From: Chitinophaga solisilvae
GTDB lineage: Bacteria > Bacteroidota > Bacteroidia > Chitinophagales > Chitinophagaceae
Reading direction: 5' to 3'
Length of the DNA: 64,000 bases
Assembly: GCF_009928525.1 (NCBI RefSeq)
Contig: NZ_JAABOK010000023.1
Coordinates: forward strand, 28,108-92,107
The translations under genes were made by a program, and so were the position numbers. A model generated the notes under the pieces. The model was not told the DNA's origin. It ran no database searches and was given only the letters and a program-made list of their open reading frames with translations. Shown piece after piece: positions 21,001 through 27,100 of the stretch (positions are counted from its first letter, which is position 1; every line of letters begins with the position of its first letter).

Positions 21001-21225
21001 GGCGTAAAGCTGATCAGTATCAACAGTAACTATGGAGAACTGACTGCACAGGATCTGACATCCATCGGTTTTGGTACCACCAGTACAGCGTGTACACTGC
21101 AATTCATCGATGCCAGTCTGCCGGATGATATCTCCAAAGGCAGCGGCGCAGACAAATCACTTGATGAAACCAGGCTGATTGATATGGCGGTGGTCATTTA
21201 CTATACGGAAGCCCCGTTCAGTTAA
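12091..21225 (+). CDS. Tc toxin subunit A (TcA), locus 1
   Basis: A 3044-residue protein starting at the ATG at 12091; an open frame continues upstream to 11977, but those 38 residues look like noncoding leader. Tc A-component landmarks appear in order. The VRP1-like motif (CSCPECKSILGPAAYL, RRPDIAEIKLTCANTNN) lies near 168-235. A neuraminidase-like region (YRVWEANRQVFLYPENYL) is near 1290. A helical pore-forming stretch (about 2375-2670) has amphipathic helices flanking a hydrophobic tip rich in Ala, Gly and Ile. The TcB-binding region near the C-terminus includes FDDERYLPFEGSGA. TcA pentamers bind host surfaces and inject the TcB-TcC cargo. Unusually, four roughly 70-residue repeats sit between the neuraminidase-like and pore regions. 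There is no signal peptide, as usual for TcA. Confidence 0.93.
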   Translation: MIHQHPIKLKSKKLAAFHKANPDFDILTFNFIDEKNADTLKITKAKKKETIEELKGWQRLLRMCPDQEAAEVLMSQQLDSARKITALSQSHFVKKVGRKLKGGNATARKIYKQAYDIKTKVMLLWTNISQLRKSPYYGSLAASPAPQDVLDNFQNLSSYQQIFGSLNYCSCPECKSILGPAAYLTDLLRLIDKAITKPNPSIPQGLTFNDRRPDIAEIKLTCANTNNLVPYLQIVNEILERTLMQALGVDDIYFDLVTRYYPFNLPFNLPLEQLRTYLAQENTSLSAIFTSMDTGASTLAIAREYLDISIEELSNYKKPAAASLPAVLTANYGLPITQQDLQHLNEVDTFIKQVGIPLEDLKTLLSEDLNIAEIFNAGGTYTVTGMKGNTLVFTQAGSNLTGICDYTTGKVVIDGSLIDQTMQGEWVQTEGGAVTQDYCQFVFADNALSFTANWNTGMGKPWESTTWAGTRDITVSPAASGIIPHSFFINTPFTDPTTFLFIRQNKVDPNNVFDEIANQDINTLDTLNRFIRLSQKLEWDYESVNWMLMTISYINQADREITDATIIELAKVMKLHREYALPLDLLASLWYDIQTIGIGNGQFSQAPFDQVFNGPQQVGFTDINPYHPKYPDNYQRFVNPLYQSDVVDWYLNDTDSAKSAPGNIIVSGIPVPTDSLRLIAAATFGNADSISLDVANLSVLYRHAVLVKALNIQVSEYILLLQQLKLTQSGHDTLIALSLTPDNVISIVENLKWMRQTGLNAFSVNYLCNAQTSQYAPTGYEPGNIPDFINSLHTTLVRNLLLETSFSGNGISPKQSQAVFSWMKDPQQAYADNTGFVSNTKVLTIDDLPDTLPVQGEDDFTLNFSIKNIIVHTTDTYRTNQKNAFISAMASFFQVKADYMAAVIAQTEVLFNNMNFLPYFFLFNLFSTPADSVLVKDSTTMMDPDKVRAVFARNSLALPETFLVSNTGTGTWIIQDSSMVTIYCAYQFSSGSDIYFYADPAQGPANVLLFDYNFIQALSRFLILYQTLELNIVQIAGVTQTPAAYNLTYTFNAATFQLLFPADNIIALDTFMEQESDFGDRNNALVAYLYSVQTATGDSCPELCAITGWHEDQCRYLCDYFFGKDVNCKTVSQIEKLNIAFHITAILGIDVYFLKQLNDIASWQDTDLDHWNNYKRLASTLLQNIKAVTAVDAWPTVFKSLNSTLEEDKRTAMLNLTVWETGKKYPDITTADNLYEYLLIDVNQGGCADISYIKQALNSAQLYLQRCRLNLERNAVIDKADLPDVFWEWIMNYRVWEANRQVFLYPENYLDPSLRVSKTDLFKELENNLSQGNINKATVEAAYINYLDSFQELATLQYVGGYHCYTEGPDHEQSEILYLFARTQSVPYQYYYITRQPGDVWSQWNKINITINADNIAAVYAFNKLFIFWVELVQTNESGTDNTKVSVTKATIKTSFFDYSGNWKQPQTIIDGQVVDVTPYPDFNSPFNAPIFNSNKPYFDRVIAFPATSDDFLKADSDPHKQEKIYLYYGPLADVLSYNPAKTPTPDPNAQPLTYAFEKQIAIDDTVMKQGVTMGTAGCYPLMPFIVIDALLEPSFLLNNNEYVFLQDDNMSDNSAPGFAASVVEQKLVLQSSANTMKVNYTEGMGLDLISFLQPYPATSDSFITRDISAAQSANIFTILTTPPNNVIGSNGMVTAQALTISIDMYAMVLSLPTFQAREVRNILFEHYYGTPSLLENIATYNSQIIPISNNPGMFIFYNNGNGYLFKNEQYGDINDLTKISTLLTAVNKYSFITLDIGQDVSANIYKALSTPPNNIIGTNGVVDIPAALNAQTTMIALLCSISIEQANEVKNILVSSSLTGISYMSGNYVYVTPSSFVTGDINEATSERVYKVLSTPPNKLISNNGIVDIGLASRVTPDMIAALTGLSTAQGTEILDILLTPDQDSVPGKFTEDDNIYTLHFKVDRLSTGAIRKLSSILFTEGIDQMLALSSQQAPENVDAYFDQMEPTDQVEAPDIQFEDQVNFKGPYGEYYWELFFHGPMLVSKVLNNNLQFRDAESWMQYIFNPTANMDTLGPDSFVVQNISPTLSEHIFTTLTTPPNDLINKNGMVQKSALTISPEMLASVLTVSILQAIEVKNILVNNYLISPLYSYWQFQPFREHTLQPLSEQLTDPAQIYAYNMHPLDPHAIARLRIGAYEKATVMQYIENLINWGDSEYRLYTWESITAALMLYIYAYDLLGPRPVDMGEQPPEFPVNFNEILSKYGDTTGGIPQFLIDMENAISSSLPPVLPPTGKDVPYNDIEAYFCIPENDTFTTYWDVIDNRLYNIRHCLNIDGVPQPLPLFDPPLNPMDLVKAAASGNNILNLTSLVQPNVPAYRFSSMLELSKSLTNTLTELGNELLSALEKKDAQGLQLLQAVNEINILNLTTQIKQQQIIDAQAQLGAMQENLQGAQYRQQYYAGLLAAGLNSYEIADIALRTSAIIPQGIAIGINGVSIAAYLAPNIFGLADGGMEFGNAVMAGASISSITAEILNQNAGIVATAGNYARRIEDWEFQKTNAEYEIAQLSEQITSYQARIAIAQQDLIINQKSIDQQQTVDTYLKNQFTNQDLYQWMISRLSSLFFQTYNLALNAALQTQAAYQFELNTSNQLITFNYWDNLYKGLLAGESLMLSLQQMETSFTYGNTRTFEIEKTISVLQNFPEAFLQFKWGNNGGTQGVLDFVLSEQLFDFDYPGQYCRKIKSISVSIPAVIGPYQNLNATLTQNYNWVIQLPDLDAVKFVISKTTPGSGLSPKEPGSDVLRQNWVPGQAIALSKGVDDSGLFTLNFDDERYLPFEGSGAISAWTLNLPPDTNRINFNSISDIIITVRYTAKNGGSNFANQVKGVYKSMQTPSGNYTKAKTFDLAQAFYSNWVKLFAAPVNGIQEITFPLTDNYWLTNLANVKVDKLAVQLEVAAGTAISGASFLQLKTDKGVKLISINSNYGELTAQDLTSIGFGTTSTACTLQFIDASLPDDISKGSGADKSLDETRLIDMAVVIYYTEAPFS
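17071..17280 (+). repeat. TPPN repeat copy 1 inside TcA (coding)
   Basis: First of four about 70-residue protein repeats. It opens DSFITRDIS, then has LTTPPNNVIGSNGMV, a Met/Leu-rich helix and AREVRNIL near the end. No family is recognised. Confidence 0.8.
17458..17673 (+). repeat. TPPN repeat copy 2 inside TcA (coding)
   Basis: Second copy: YSFITLDIG, LSTPPNNIIGTNGVV, ANEVKNIL. It is separated from copy 1 by about 59 residues rich in Asn, Tyr and Gly. Confidence 0.8.
17713..17910 (+). repeat. TPPN repeat copy 3 inside TcA (coding)
   Basis: Third and most divergent copy: SSFVTGDIN, LSTPPNKLISNNGIV, GTEILDILL. It follows copy 2 after only about 13 residues. Confidence 0.75.
18319..18531 (+). 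repeat. TPPN repeat copy 4 inside TcA (coding)
   Basis: Fourth copy: DSFVVQNIS, LTTPPNDLINKNGMV, AIEVKNILV. It lies inside the conserved stretch between YIFNPT and YWQFQPF, where the paralogous TcA at 24165-33392 has a different segment of about 20 residues. It therefore looks like an insertion into a surface loop, separate from copies 1-3. Confidence 0.8.
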
Positions 21226-21343
21226 TCTGTTCACTTAAAAAAAAGGAGGTAAAAAAGAGAAAAGGAAAATCCATTATTCAGTCGCTGCTGGCTTCAGGTC
21301 AGCATTAAAGGAAACCTTATTCATAAACCAAAAATTTACATCT

Positions 21344-23131
21344 ATGGGTCAACCATCGTGGTATCAACCTTGCGTTGATAACATCAAAAAAATCAAGAAT
21401 GCTGTCATGTGTCCGGAGACGCATTGTGATGCCAGCATTGTCCGCGATTACACAGAGGCATACTGTACCTGTTCTGACGCTTATCCAAACGGATGCTTAA
21501 ACAATCAGAACCCCGGCTGCTGTGCATGGAATGCTTCCACGCCTGTACCGATCCTTTCCGAAAACTGCTATTGCTGTTGCGGATGCTTTGCAAACGAAAC
21601 CCCTGTTGCCTCAGATAACGATGTTTACAAGGCAATTGCAGAATTTAATCCGGGTGACATGGTGTATGTTGCCGACAATGCGGATTTAAGCAAGTGGAGC
21701 CAGAAAGAAGTATTGTTCAGTTCCGGTGCGGGAGACATGAACAGCGAGACTACCATGATTAAGCTTACCTATGAAGTATCGCCGGGAAAGCTGGACCACC
21801 TGTTTGTTTCCAGAGATCAGTTATTCTATATGACTGACAAAAAAATGAAGGCAGCCGCCAAGCTGGTACCTGAAAAAGACAAGCTGGTATACAAGGATGG
21901 CAGTACTGCACTTGTTAAAAGCCTGGAAGTAGGCAAATACAAAAAAGGGCTGCACCACATCGCCACCACCCTGGAACCCGCTGTGGTACTGGCCGGGCAC
22001 CTGATGCTGGCAAAAGGTATTGTATGCGGCGACTATGCTCTCCAGATGGGTATTGCCAATGCACCGAAGGCCCTGCTGGCAGATGACCACAGCAAGCTGC
22101 CGGAATTTGGTTCAAAGGAATACTTCACCAAATACAAACACCTGATCGGAGATTCCTTCAAAGCCCATAACAAGGACTTCCAGCCGGAAGCCATTGACAA
22201 GAAAGTCTTTGAGGCAATGGGTAAGAAAGGAACATTGCATATCCCTGATAATGCACAGCATTTCATCAGCAAAGAGCAGGCCTTGTCCATCCTTGACAAC
22301 CCCGATTCCAATATTGCTCCTGTATTTTCCAATACCGGTGATGAGCTTGTCAATTATCTGTTTACTTTATACCAGGGTTTCTTCCCGAATATCATCTTCT
22401 ATTACGACAAAGAAAATCAGTTACCTAATGCGCATTCCTTCTTCGAATACGGCAATTCATTCATCGTAGTCAATGGGGGGCTGGCGCGTACTGAATGTAT
22501 CGATTTCGACGGGCTGGCTTTCGTCATTGCCCATGAGCTGGGGCATCTTTTCGGAGGTGATCCTAAAAACCCGCATGAATATACCTGCGAAGGCAAGGCA
22601 GACTACTTTGCTGTAACGGGCGTGCTGCCCAAGGTATGGTATGGTGTGTCATCCGCCCCTATCATACAACAGGCGGTGAGTACCTTAACTGATTTCTTTG
22701 GTCTGATAGATCCAAAACTCAGGAAAGGCAAGAAGGGAAATACCTGCATGTACATTTCCACAGACTGCAGGCTGGACGCTATCAATGCCGCCTTTAATAT
22801 GATGGCACTGCCGGCATGCGCAGGCGGATCACCGGATCCTAAGCTGGAAGTTTCTTCCGCAAATGTTGTCAAGGACAAAACCGGCACTTCCGTAGTGATT
22901 ACCTACAATGTTCCGGTAGATGTCAAAACAGCTACCGCTATCGGAAACTATGCATTTGATCCCATCATTGTAGTAACGGCCGCACGTATGGATCCCAAAT
23001 CACCGAATGTGGTGATATTGAGCGTAGTGCTGAATAAGCCGGGTGGCTACAGTGTATGCGTATACGATGTGCTTTCTGCCAAGGGGGAACCGTTGGTAAA
23101 AGGCCAGAACTGTAACAGTTTTCAATATTAA
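21344..23131 (+). CDS. Cys-rich Hint-like segment and HELGH metallopeptidase
   Basis: A 595-residue protein starting 118 bp after TcA, so probably in the same operon. The first 81 residues hold 13 cysteines, including CYCCCGC. From Cys81 the order CFANETPV, EFNPGDMVYV, DHLFVSRDQLF, then HHIATT and LAGHLMLAKGIVCGDY resembles a Hint/Vint-type (hedgehog-intein) fold to about residue 235; no terminal His-Asn intein ending is seen. Residues 397-401 are HELGH, followed by a likely third ligand in the ECIDFDG...CEGKAD region (Glu416 or Asp420), typical of zincins. The C-terminal 100 or so residues form an Ig-like beta domain. There is no signal peptide. It could be a processed effector or a maturation protease for the Tc complex; that role is inferred from position only. 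A consensus AAAAGGAGGT at 21241 is about 95 nt from the ATG, too far to act as its ribosome site. Confidence 0.7.
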   Translation: MGQPSWYQPCVDNIKKIKNAVMCPETHCDASIVRDYTEAYCTCSDAYPNGCLNNQNPGCCAWNASTPVPILSENCYCCCGCFANETPVASDNDVYKAIAEFNPGDMVYVADNADLSKWSQKEVLFSSGAGDMNSETTMIKLTYEVSPGKLDHLFVSRDQLFYMTDKKMKAAAKLVPEKDKLVYKDGSTALVKSLEVGKYKKGLHHIATTLEPAVVLAGHLMLAKGIVCGDYALQMGIANAPKALLADDHSKLPEFGSKEYFTKYKHLIGDSFKAHNKDFQPEAIDKKVFEAMGKKGTLHIPDNAQHFISKEQALSILDNPDSNIAPVFSNTGDELVNYLFTLYQGFFPNIIFYYDKENQLPNAHSFFEYGNSFIVVNGGLARTECIDFDGLAFVIAHELGHLFGGDPKNPHEYTCEGKADYFAVTGVLPKVWYGVSSAPIIQQAVSTLTDFFGLIDPKLRKGKKGNTCMYISTDCRLDAINAAFNMMALPACAGGSPDPKLEVSSANVVKDKTGTSVVITYNVPVDVKTATAIGNYAFDPIIVVTAARMDPKSPNVVILSVVLNKPGGYSVCVYDVLSAKGEPLVKGQNCNSFQY

Positions 23132-23151
23132 CAACAGGCCGTAACCATCGC

Positions 23152-23174
23152 GCAGCCTGCACGGAGCAGGCTGC
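23152..23174 (+). terminator. GC-rich hairpin between operon genes
   Basis: GCAGCCTGC and GCAGGCTGC form a perfect 9-bp stem with a 5-nt loop, 20 bp after the metallopeptidase stop. No T-run follows, so it is more likely an attenuator or mRNA-processing structure than a full terminator. Confidence 0.5.
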
Positions 23175-23204
23175 AGATGGCCGGCCCTAAATGCTGCAAT
23201 ACAT

Positions 23205-23765
23205 ATGATACATGAAATTCTTGAAGTAGATGAAAATGCTTCTCTGGAAGATATAGCTGTAAAATTCAGCAGTTTCCTCGGCATTAAGGAAAAAGTTCCT
23301 ATGGAAGCGTTGCTGCGCGCCATCAATGACCCTTCTTATGCGCAGAATCTGATCATCAGCCGTCAGGCGCCGGGATTTCTCAATGCCCTGCTGGCAGACC
23401 CGCAGAACAAGGAGTATGCAGTGAAACAGAAAAAAGAACTAAGCAATACAGATCTGGTAAAAAAGGCTGGTACAGCCTTACTCAACTGGAGCAAAGCCGG
23501 CTTCACAGTGGTGAGCAGTGAGGTACTGGAGAAAAGGGAAGATGCCTGTCTTTCCTGCGAACACCTGGGTAAGCCGGAAAAATTTCTGCAGAAGCTCGTC
23601 ACTTCCAAATCCGGTGAAGCTATCGGCAAAAGGGCGGCTGACTGCGTTTGCAAGGTATGCGGCTGCAGCATCAGTAAAAAAATCCGTATACCATCCGAAT
23701 CCTGTCCGGTGAATATGCCCGGCCATCCGGAGCTGAATAAGTGGGGAGAGCTGATAAAGGACTAA
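23205..23765 (+). CDS. Cys-rich putative zinc-binding protein, last gene of Tc locus 1
   Basis: A 186-residue protein. The N-terminal 110 residues are helical and charged, with no recognised family. The C-terminal third carries seven cysteines: CLSC (115, 118), CVCKVCGC (147, 149, 152, 154) and a CP at 167. The spacing suggests one or two structural zinc sites, or a rubredoxin-like knuckle. It starts 73 bp after the metallopeptidase gene and ends just before a strong hairpin terminator, so it is probably the last gene of the plus-strand Tc operon. It could be a chaperone, an inhibitor of the neighbouring protease or an immunity-type protein; none of these can be shown from sequence. Confidence 0.6.
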   Translation: MIHEILEVDENASLEDIAVKFSSFLGIKEKVPMEALLRAINDPSYAQNLIISRQAPGFLNALLADPQNKEYAVKQKKELSNTDLVKKAGTALLNWSKAGFTVVSSEVLEKREDACLSCEHLGKPEKFLQKLVTSKSGEAIGKRAADCVCKVCGCSISKKIRIPSESCPVNMPGHPELNKWGELIKD

Positions 23766-23794
23766 CCTGATCCCGTACAACCTCTTAAAACAGT

Positions 23795-23819
23795 GCAGGC
23801 GTCTTGTGAAGACGCCTGC
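23795..23819. terminator. Hairpin between the two converging Tc loci
   Basis: GCAGGCGTCTT and AAGACGCCTGC pair perfectly over 11 bp with a 3-nt loop, and an outer ACAG/CTGT extends the stem past a one-base bulge. It stands between the stop codons of the plus-strand and minus-strand Tc loci and can serve both. Confidence 0.8.
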
Positions 23820-23848
23820 CTGTCTGGTTTACATCGGGTGTATTAACG

Positions 23849-24163
23849 TTAACGACTATACGCTACATAACCTGTTTTCAGTACGGAATGTACAAAAGAG
23901 AACGGCTCACCTGCATAGGCTGCTGTTTCTTCAGGAGAGTAGATATGTACGTCTACCTTCACCGCGTGGTTGATAATCAGTGGTTGCAGCTGCTGCCGCC
24001 GGGCATATGCCGGCAGGGAGGTGCGCTGTATAACAAAGATGTCCAGGTCGCTTTTGGGAGTAGCTACTCCTTTGGCGTAAGATCCGAATATGATAACTTT
24101 TTCCGGCTGCAGCCGGTCAACAATAAGGCTGACCAGGCTGCTGATGTCATTCTGTTGCAACAT
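23849..24163 (-). CDS. MNT-type minimal nucleotidyltransferase
   Basis: A 104-residue protein of the minimal nucleotidyltransferase superfamily. The motif GSYAKGVATPKSDLD carries the first two catalytic acids, and a third (KVDVHIY) follows about 35 residues later, so the active site looks complete. Its ATG starts 1 nt after the TcA stop codon (TGA-T-ATG), so translation is probably coupled to the minus-strand TcA. Relatives are usually MntA antitoxins that AMPylate HEPN toxins, but no HEPN gene is adjacent. Solo members with unknown targets also exist. Confidence 0.82.
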   Translation of the reverse strand: MLQQNDISSLVSLIVDRLQPEKVIIFGSYAKGVATPKSDLDIFVIQRTSLPAYARRQQLQPLIINHAVKVDVHIYSPEETAAYAGEPFSFVHSVLKTGYVAYSR

Positions 24164-24164
24164 A

Positions 24165-27100
24165 TCAGGTGATTGAATAATTAATAATCAGGAACAGTGA
24201 TGCGATGGCATCTGCCGGCAGTGACCTGAAATCCGGGGCATCCGTTGCTTTCAGCTTAATCGTCCAGCTTTCCTTGGGAACTGCTGCTCCTTTGTCAAAC
24301 GCCTTGACGGCACGGTGCAATCCGCCATATACCTTATCTGCTTTCATATCCAGCCAGTCCGTGGGGTTAACACCTGCCGGAGACAGCATCACCTTGTATA
24401 CCTTGTCGTTGTCTTTCATCTGAGCCACCACTTCAATGCGGGCTGCTTTTTTCTGCGGGAAGGCGCGGGTGAAGTATGGCAACCGTTGCAGCAGGGTATC
24501 CAGTTTTAATACCTGGTCGTTACCGGCAGCAGGGTGTAAAAACTGATGCCACTGATCCGGGAATTCCTGTTGTATATCCAATACGCGGAACAGTCCTGTA
24601 TTACTTGCCGCCAATGCCAGCTGGTTTAGTTGTTCCGGCAGTTCTGCGGCAGCATATTGCCGCAGCTCAACGCCGCCATCGCGGGCAGTGTACCGGAAGT
24701 GGAAAATCAGATCGGCTATCGTATCAAAATCAAACTGTTTACAGTCTTTGTTGAGTTTAATATGCCAGGAGCTGACAGCGCCCGTTCCTTCGAAAGGCAG
24801 GTAGCGTTCATCTCCGAAACTGAGTTCAAAGAGGCCGTGATCGTTCTGTGCCGAACTGGTGGTGATGGTTTGATGTGACGCTACCTCATCACGGAACCTT
24901 GGATCCGGGGTAGTCAGATCTCTGGCGTATTTACCGTTTCCGCTCAGCGTAGCATCCTTACGCAGCTGGTTGCCCGTCTGGGTCAGCGTGCAGGCAATGG
25001 TAGTGTACGGCCCTGAAATACAGGGGATAGATATGCTCAACGTTTTAATACGTCTGAAATAGTGTCCCGGATAATCCATGTCAAACAATGCTTCCGGAAT
25101 ATTCACAAAACAGGCTCCTTCCTGTTTCAGTTTCAGCAAAGCTACCGGGTCCAGCAGGGAAAGAGATACATGCTTCGATAATTCGTGCTGGCGGCGGTTT
25201 TGTTCATAGTAAGCCGTTTCCAGGCGTTTGAGGTCATGATAGAGGTGTTCGCCGCAAAGCAGTCCCTTCTTCAGGCTATCCCAGTAGCCCGGCTGCACAT
25301 AGTTGGAATCACTGAGTCCCAGCTCATAGCGGTAGCACATTTCCGTACGCCGGGCCATATCGGATGCCAGCTGATAGGACTGGAAATATACGGCAGACAG
25401 CTGACTACCCATCCAATCGTATAATTCCCGGTTAGTAAACCTGCTGTGCATGAATTCTTCTTCTTTCTCCATGTTCAGCTTTTGTTTATCATGATTTACC
25501 AACTCCTGTTCAGCCATACTGCAGCGGATTTCAGCAGCAGCAATCTGTTTGTCCATCTGCGGCAGTTCCAGCTCTGCCAGGCGTTGCTGCAGCCCCCATT
25601 CTTCCGCACGTCTTTCATAGCCGGCAGCCGTCAGCATCAGGCCGGCTGTTTTATCCAGCGTAGCGCCGATGGTCTGTAAGGTTCTCACTGCCATTTCAGC
25701 GCCGTTACCAATTTCATTACCGCCAAATTTAACCTGAACGGTAGGCGTACCACCGAAGCCTGCTGAACCGGCGAGGAAGGAAGGTATCAGCTTCAGTCCT
25801 CCGGATGTAACAAATCCGGCAGCGACGGCAGCATCGATTACAGTAGACGCCACAGACAAACCATACGCCATTTTTTCTCCATCTTTCCATCCTTCATTGA
25901 CGAGACGGGTATAGTAATCTTTCCTTTCCGTGGTAATTTTTCTGGCTTCCCGCAATCCTTCCAGGTTACGCTGTGCTTCTTCCAGCTGTTTCACCTTTAC
26001 CAGTCTGACAGCATCCTGCATATTGCGTTCATGGCCGGCGCGCAGGAGTGTAAAGGATTCAGCATCCTTTTTTTCCAGGGCAGAGAGCATTGCGCCGCCA
26101 AGACTTCTCACCTCATTACATAAGTCGAGTGCGCGGGGCAGCATAAAGCTAAAACGATAGAAAGGCAACGGAGCCTGCAGTGCACCGGGCACGCTGCCAG
26201 GTTCCAGGCCTGCAGCGCCGGCTCTTATCAGCATGGCCGGGTCTATCGGCGGATCAAACAGTGGCAGCTGCTGCGTCTGACCGTCATAGTTCATGCAGTG
26301 CCTGATTTTATACAGGCGGTCTGCCACCGTATCCCACATAGCCGTCAGCTTTTCGTTGTGCGGGATGCCAAAGTAAAGTACATCCAGGCGGGGCAGCTCC
26401 GGCCGGTCTTCTTCCGGAGTACCGGCGGCTGGTACTGTTGGCAGCAGGTTCTCTACTTCCGCAAGCGCGTTACCGAAATTATCGACACCATCCTTTTCAA
26501 GCTGGTACCAGGTTTTCACGGGCGATCCTGTTTTAGCCGGAATGCTGACAGGACGCGGGCCCAGTATGGCATCGGCCAGTATGTACAGCTGTGTGGCTTC
26601 ATTGACAGACTCAATGGTATTCCTGCGGAAGAGCTGATCGGCCCAGGCAATAATCGTCTGGATATATTTCATCAGCACATTTTTCTGATAGGCCACCGTA
26701 CGCATACGGGCAACCAGGTGCGGATTAAAGGGGTTATCCCTCCATTCGCTGACCTGCATCATTCCTTCCAGGTCGTTTCTGGCTATGGCCTGCATCAGGT
26801 TCTCTATTCTTTCTTTATAGTAATCTGCTCTGGTAGTTTCATAAAACGGTTTTGTAATCCAGAATTTCTGTTGCGGCGTTTTTTTATCTGCAATGGTATT
26901 ATCTGTGTTAGCAGGATTGAAAATGTAGTGATACCATTCCAGCGCTTCTTCAAACTGCTGATTAGCGGCCAGTTTGTTTGCTATATAAAACGGCGCATGG
27001 AAAAACAGCTCCCAGTTATAGGACGCGTAGGCTCCCCTGTAGGAGAAGTCCACATCTTCCACGGGGAAAGACATTGTTTTATCCGGCAGCCTGTAGTTGG

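Noticed and set aside
21241..21250. A consensus Shine-Dalgarno AAAAGGAGGT between TcA and the metallopeptidase gene.
   Set aside because: No start codon follows at a usable distance; the next gene begins about 95 nt away. Bacteroidota rarely rely on such sites.
23849..24163. A HEPN/MNT toxin-antitoxin pair.
   Set aside because: Only the MNT half exists. The adjacent genes are the 3-kb-scale TcA and a hairpin, with no HEPN protein.
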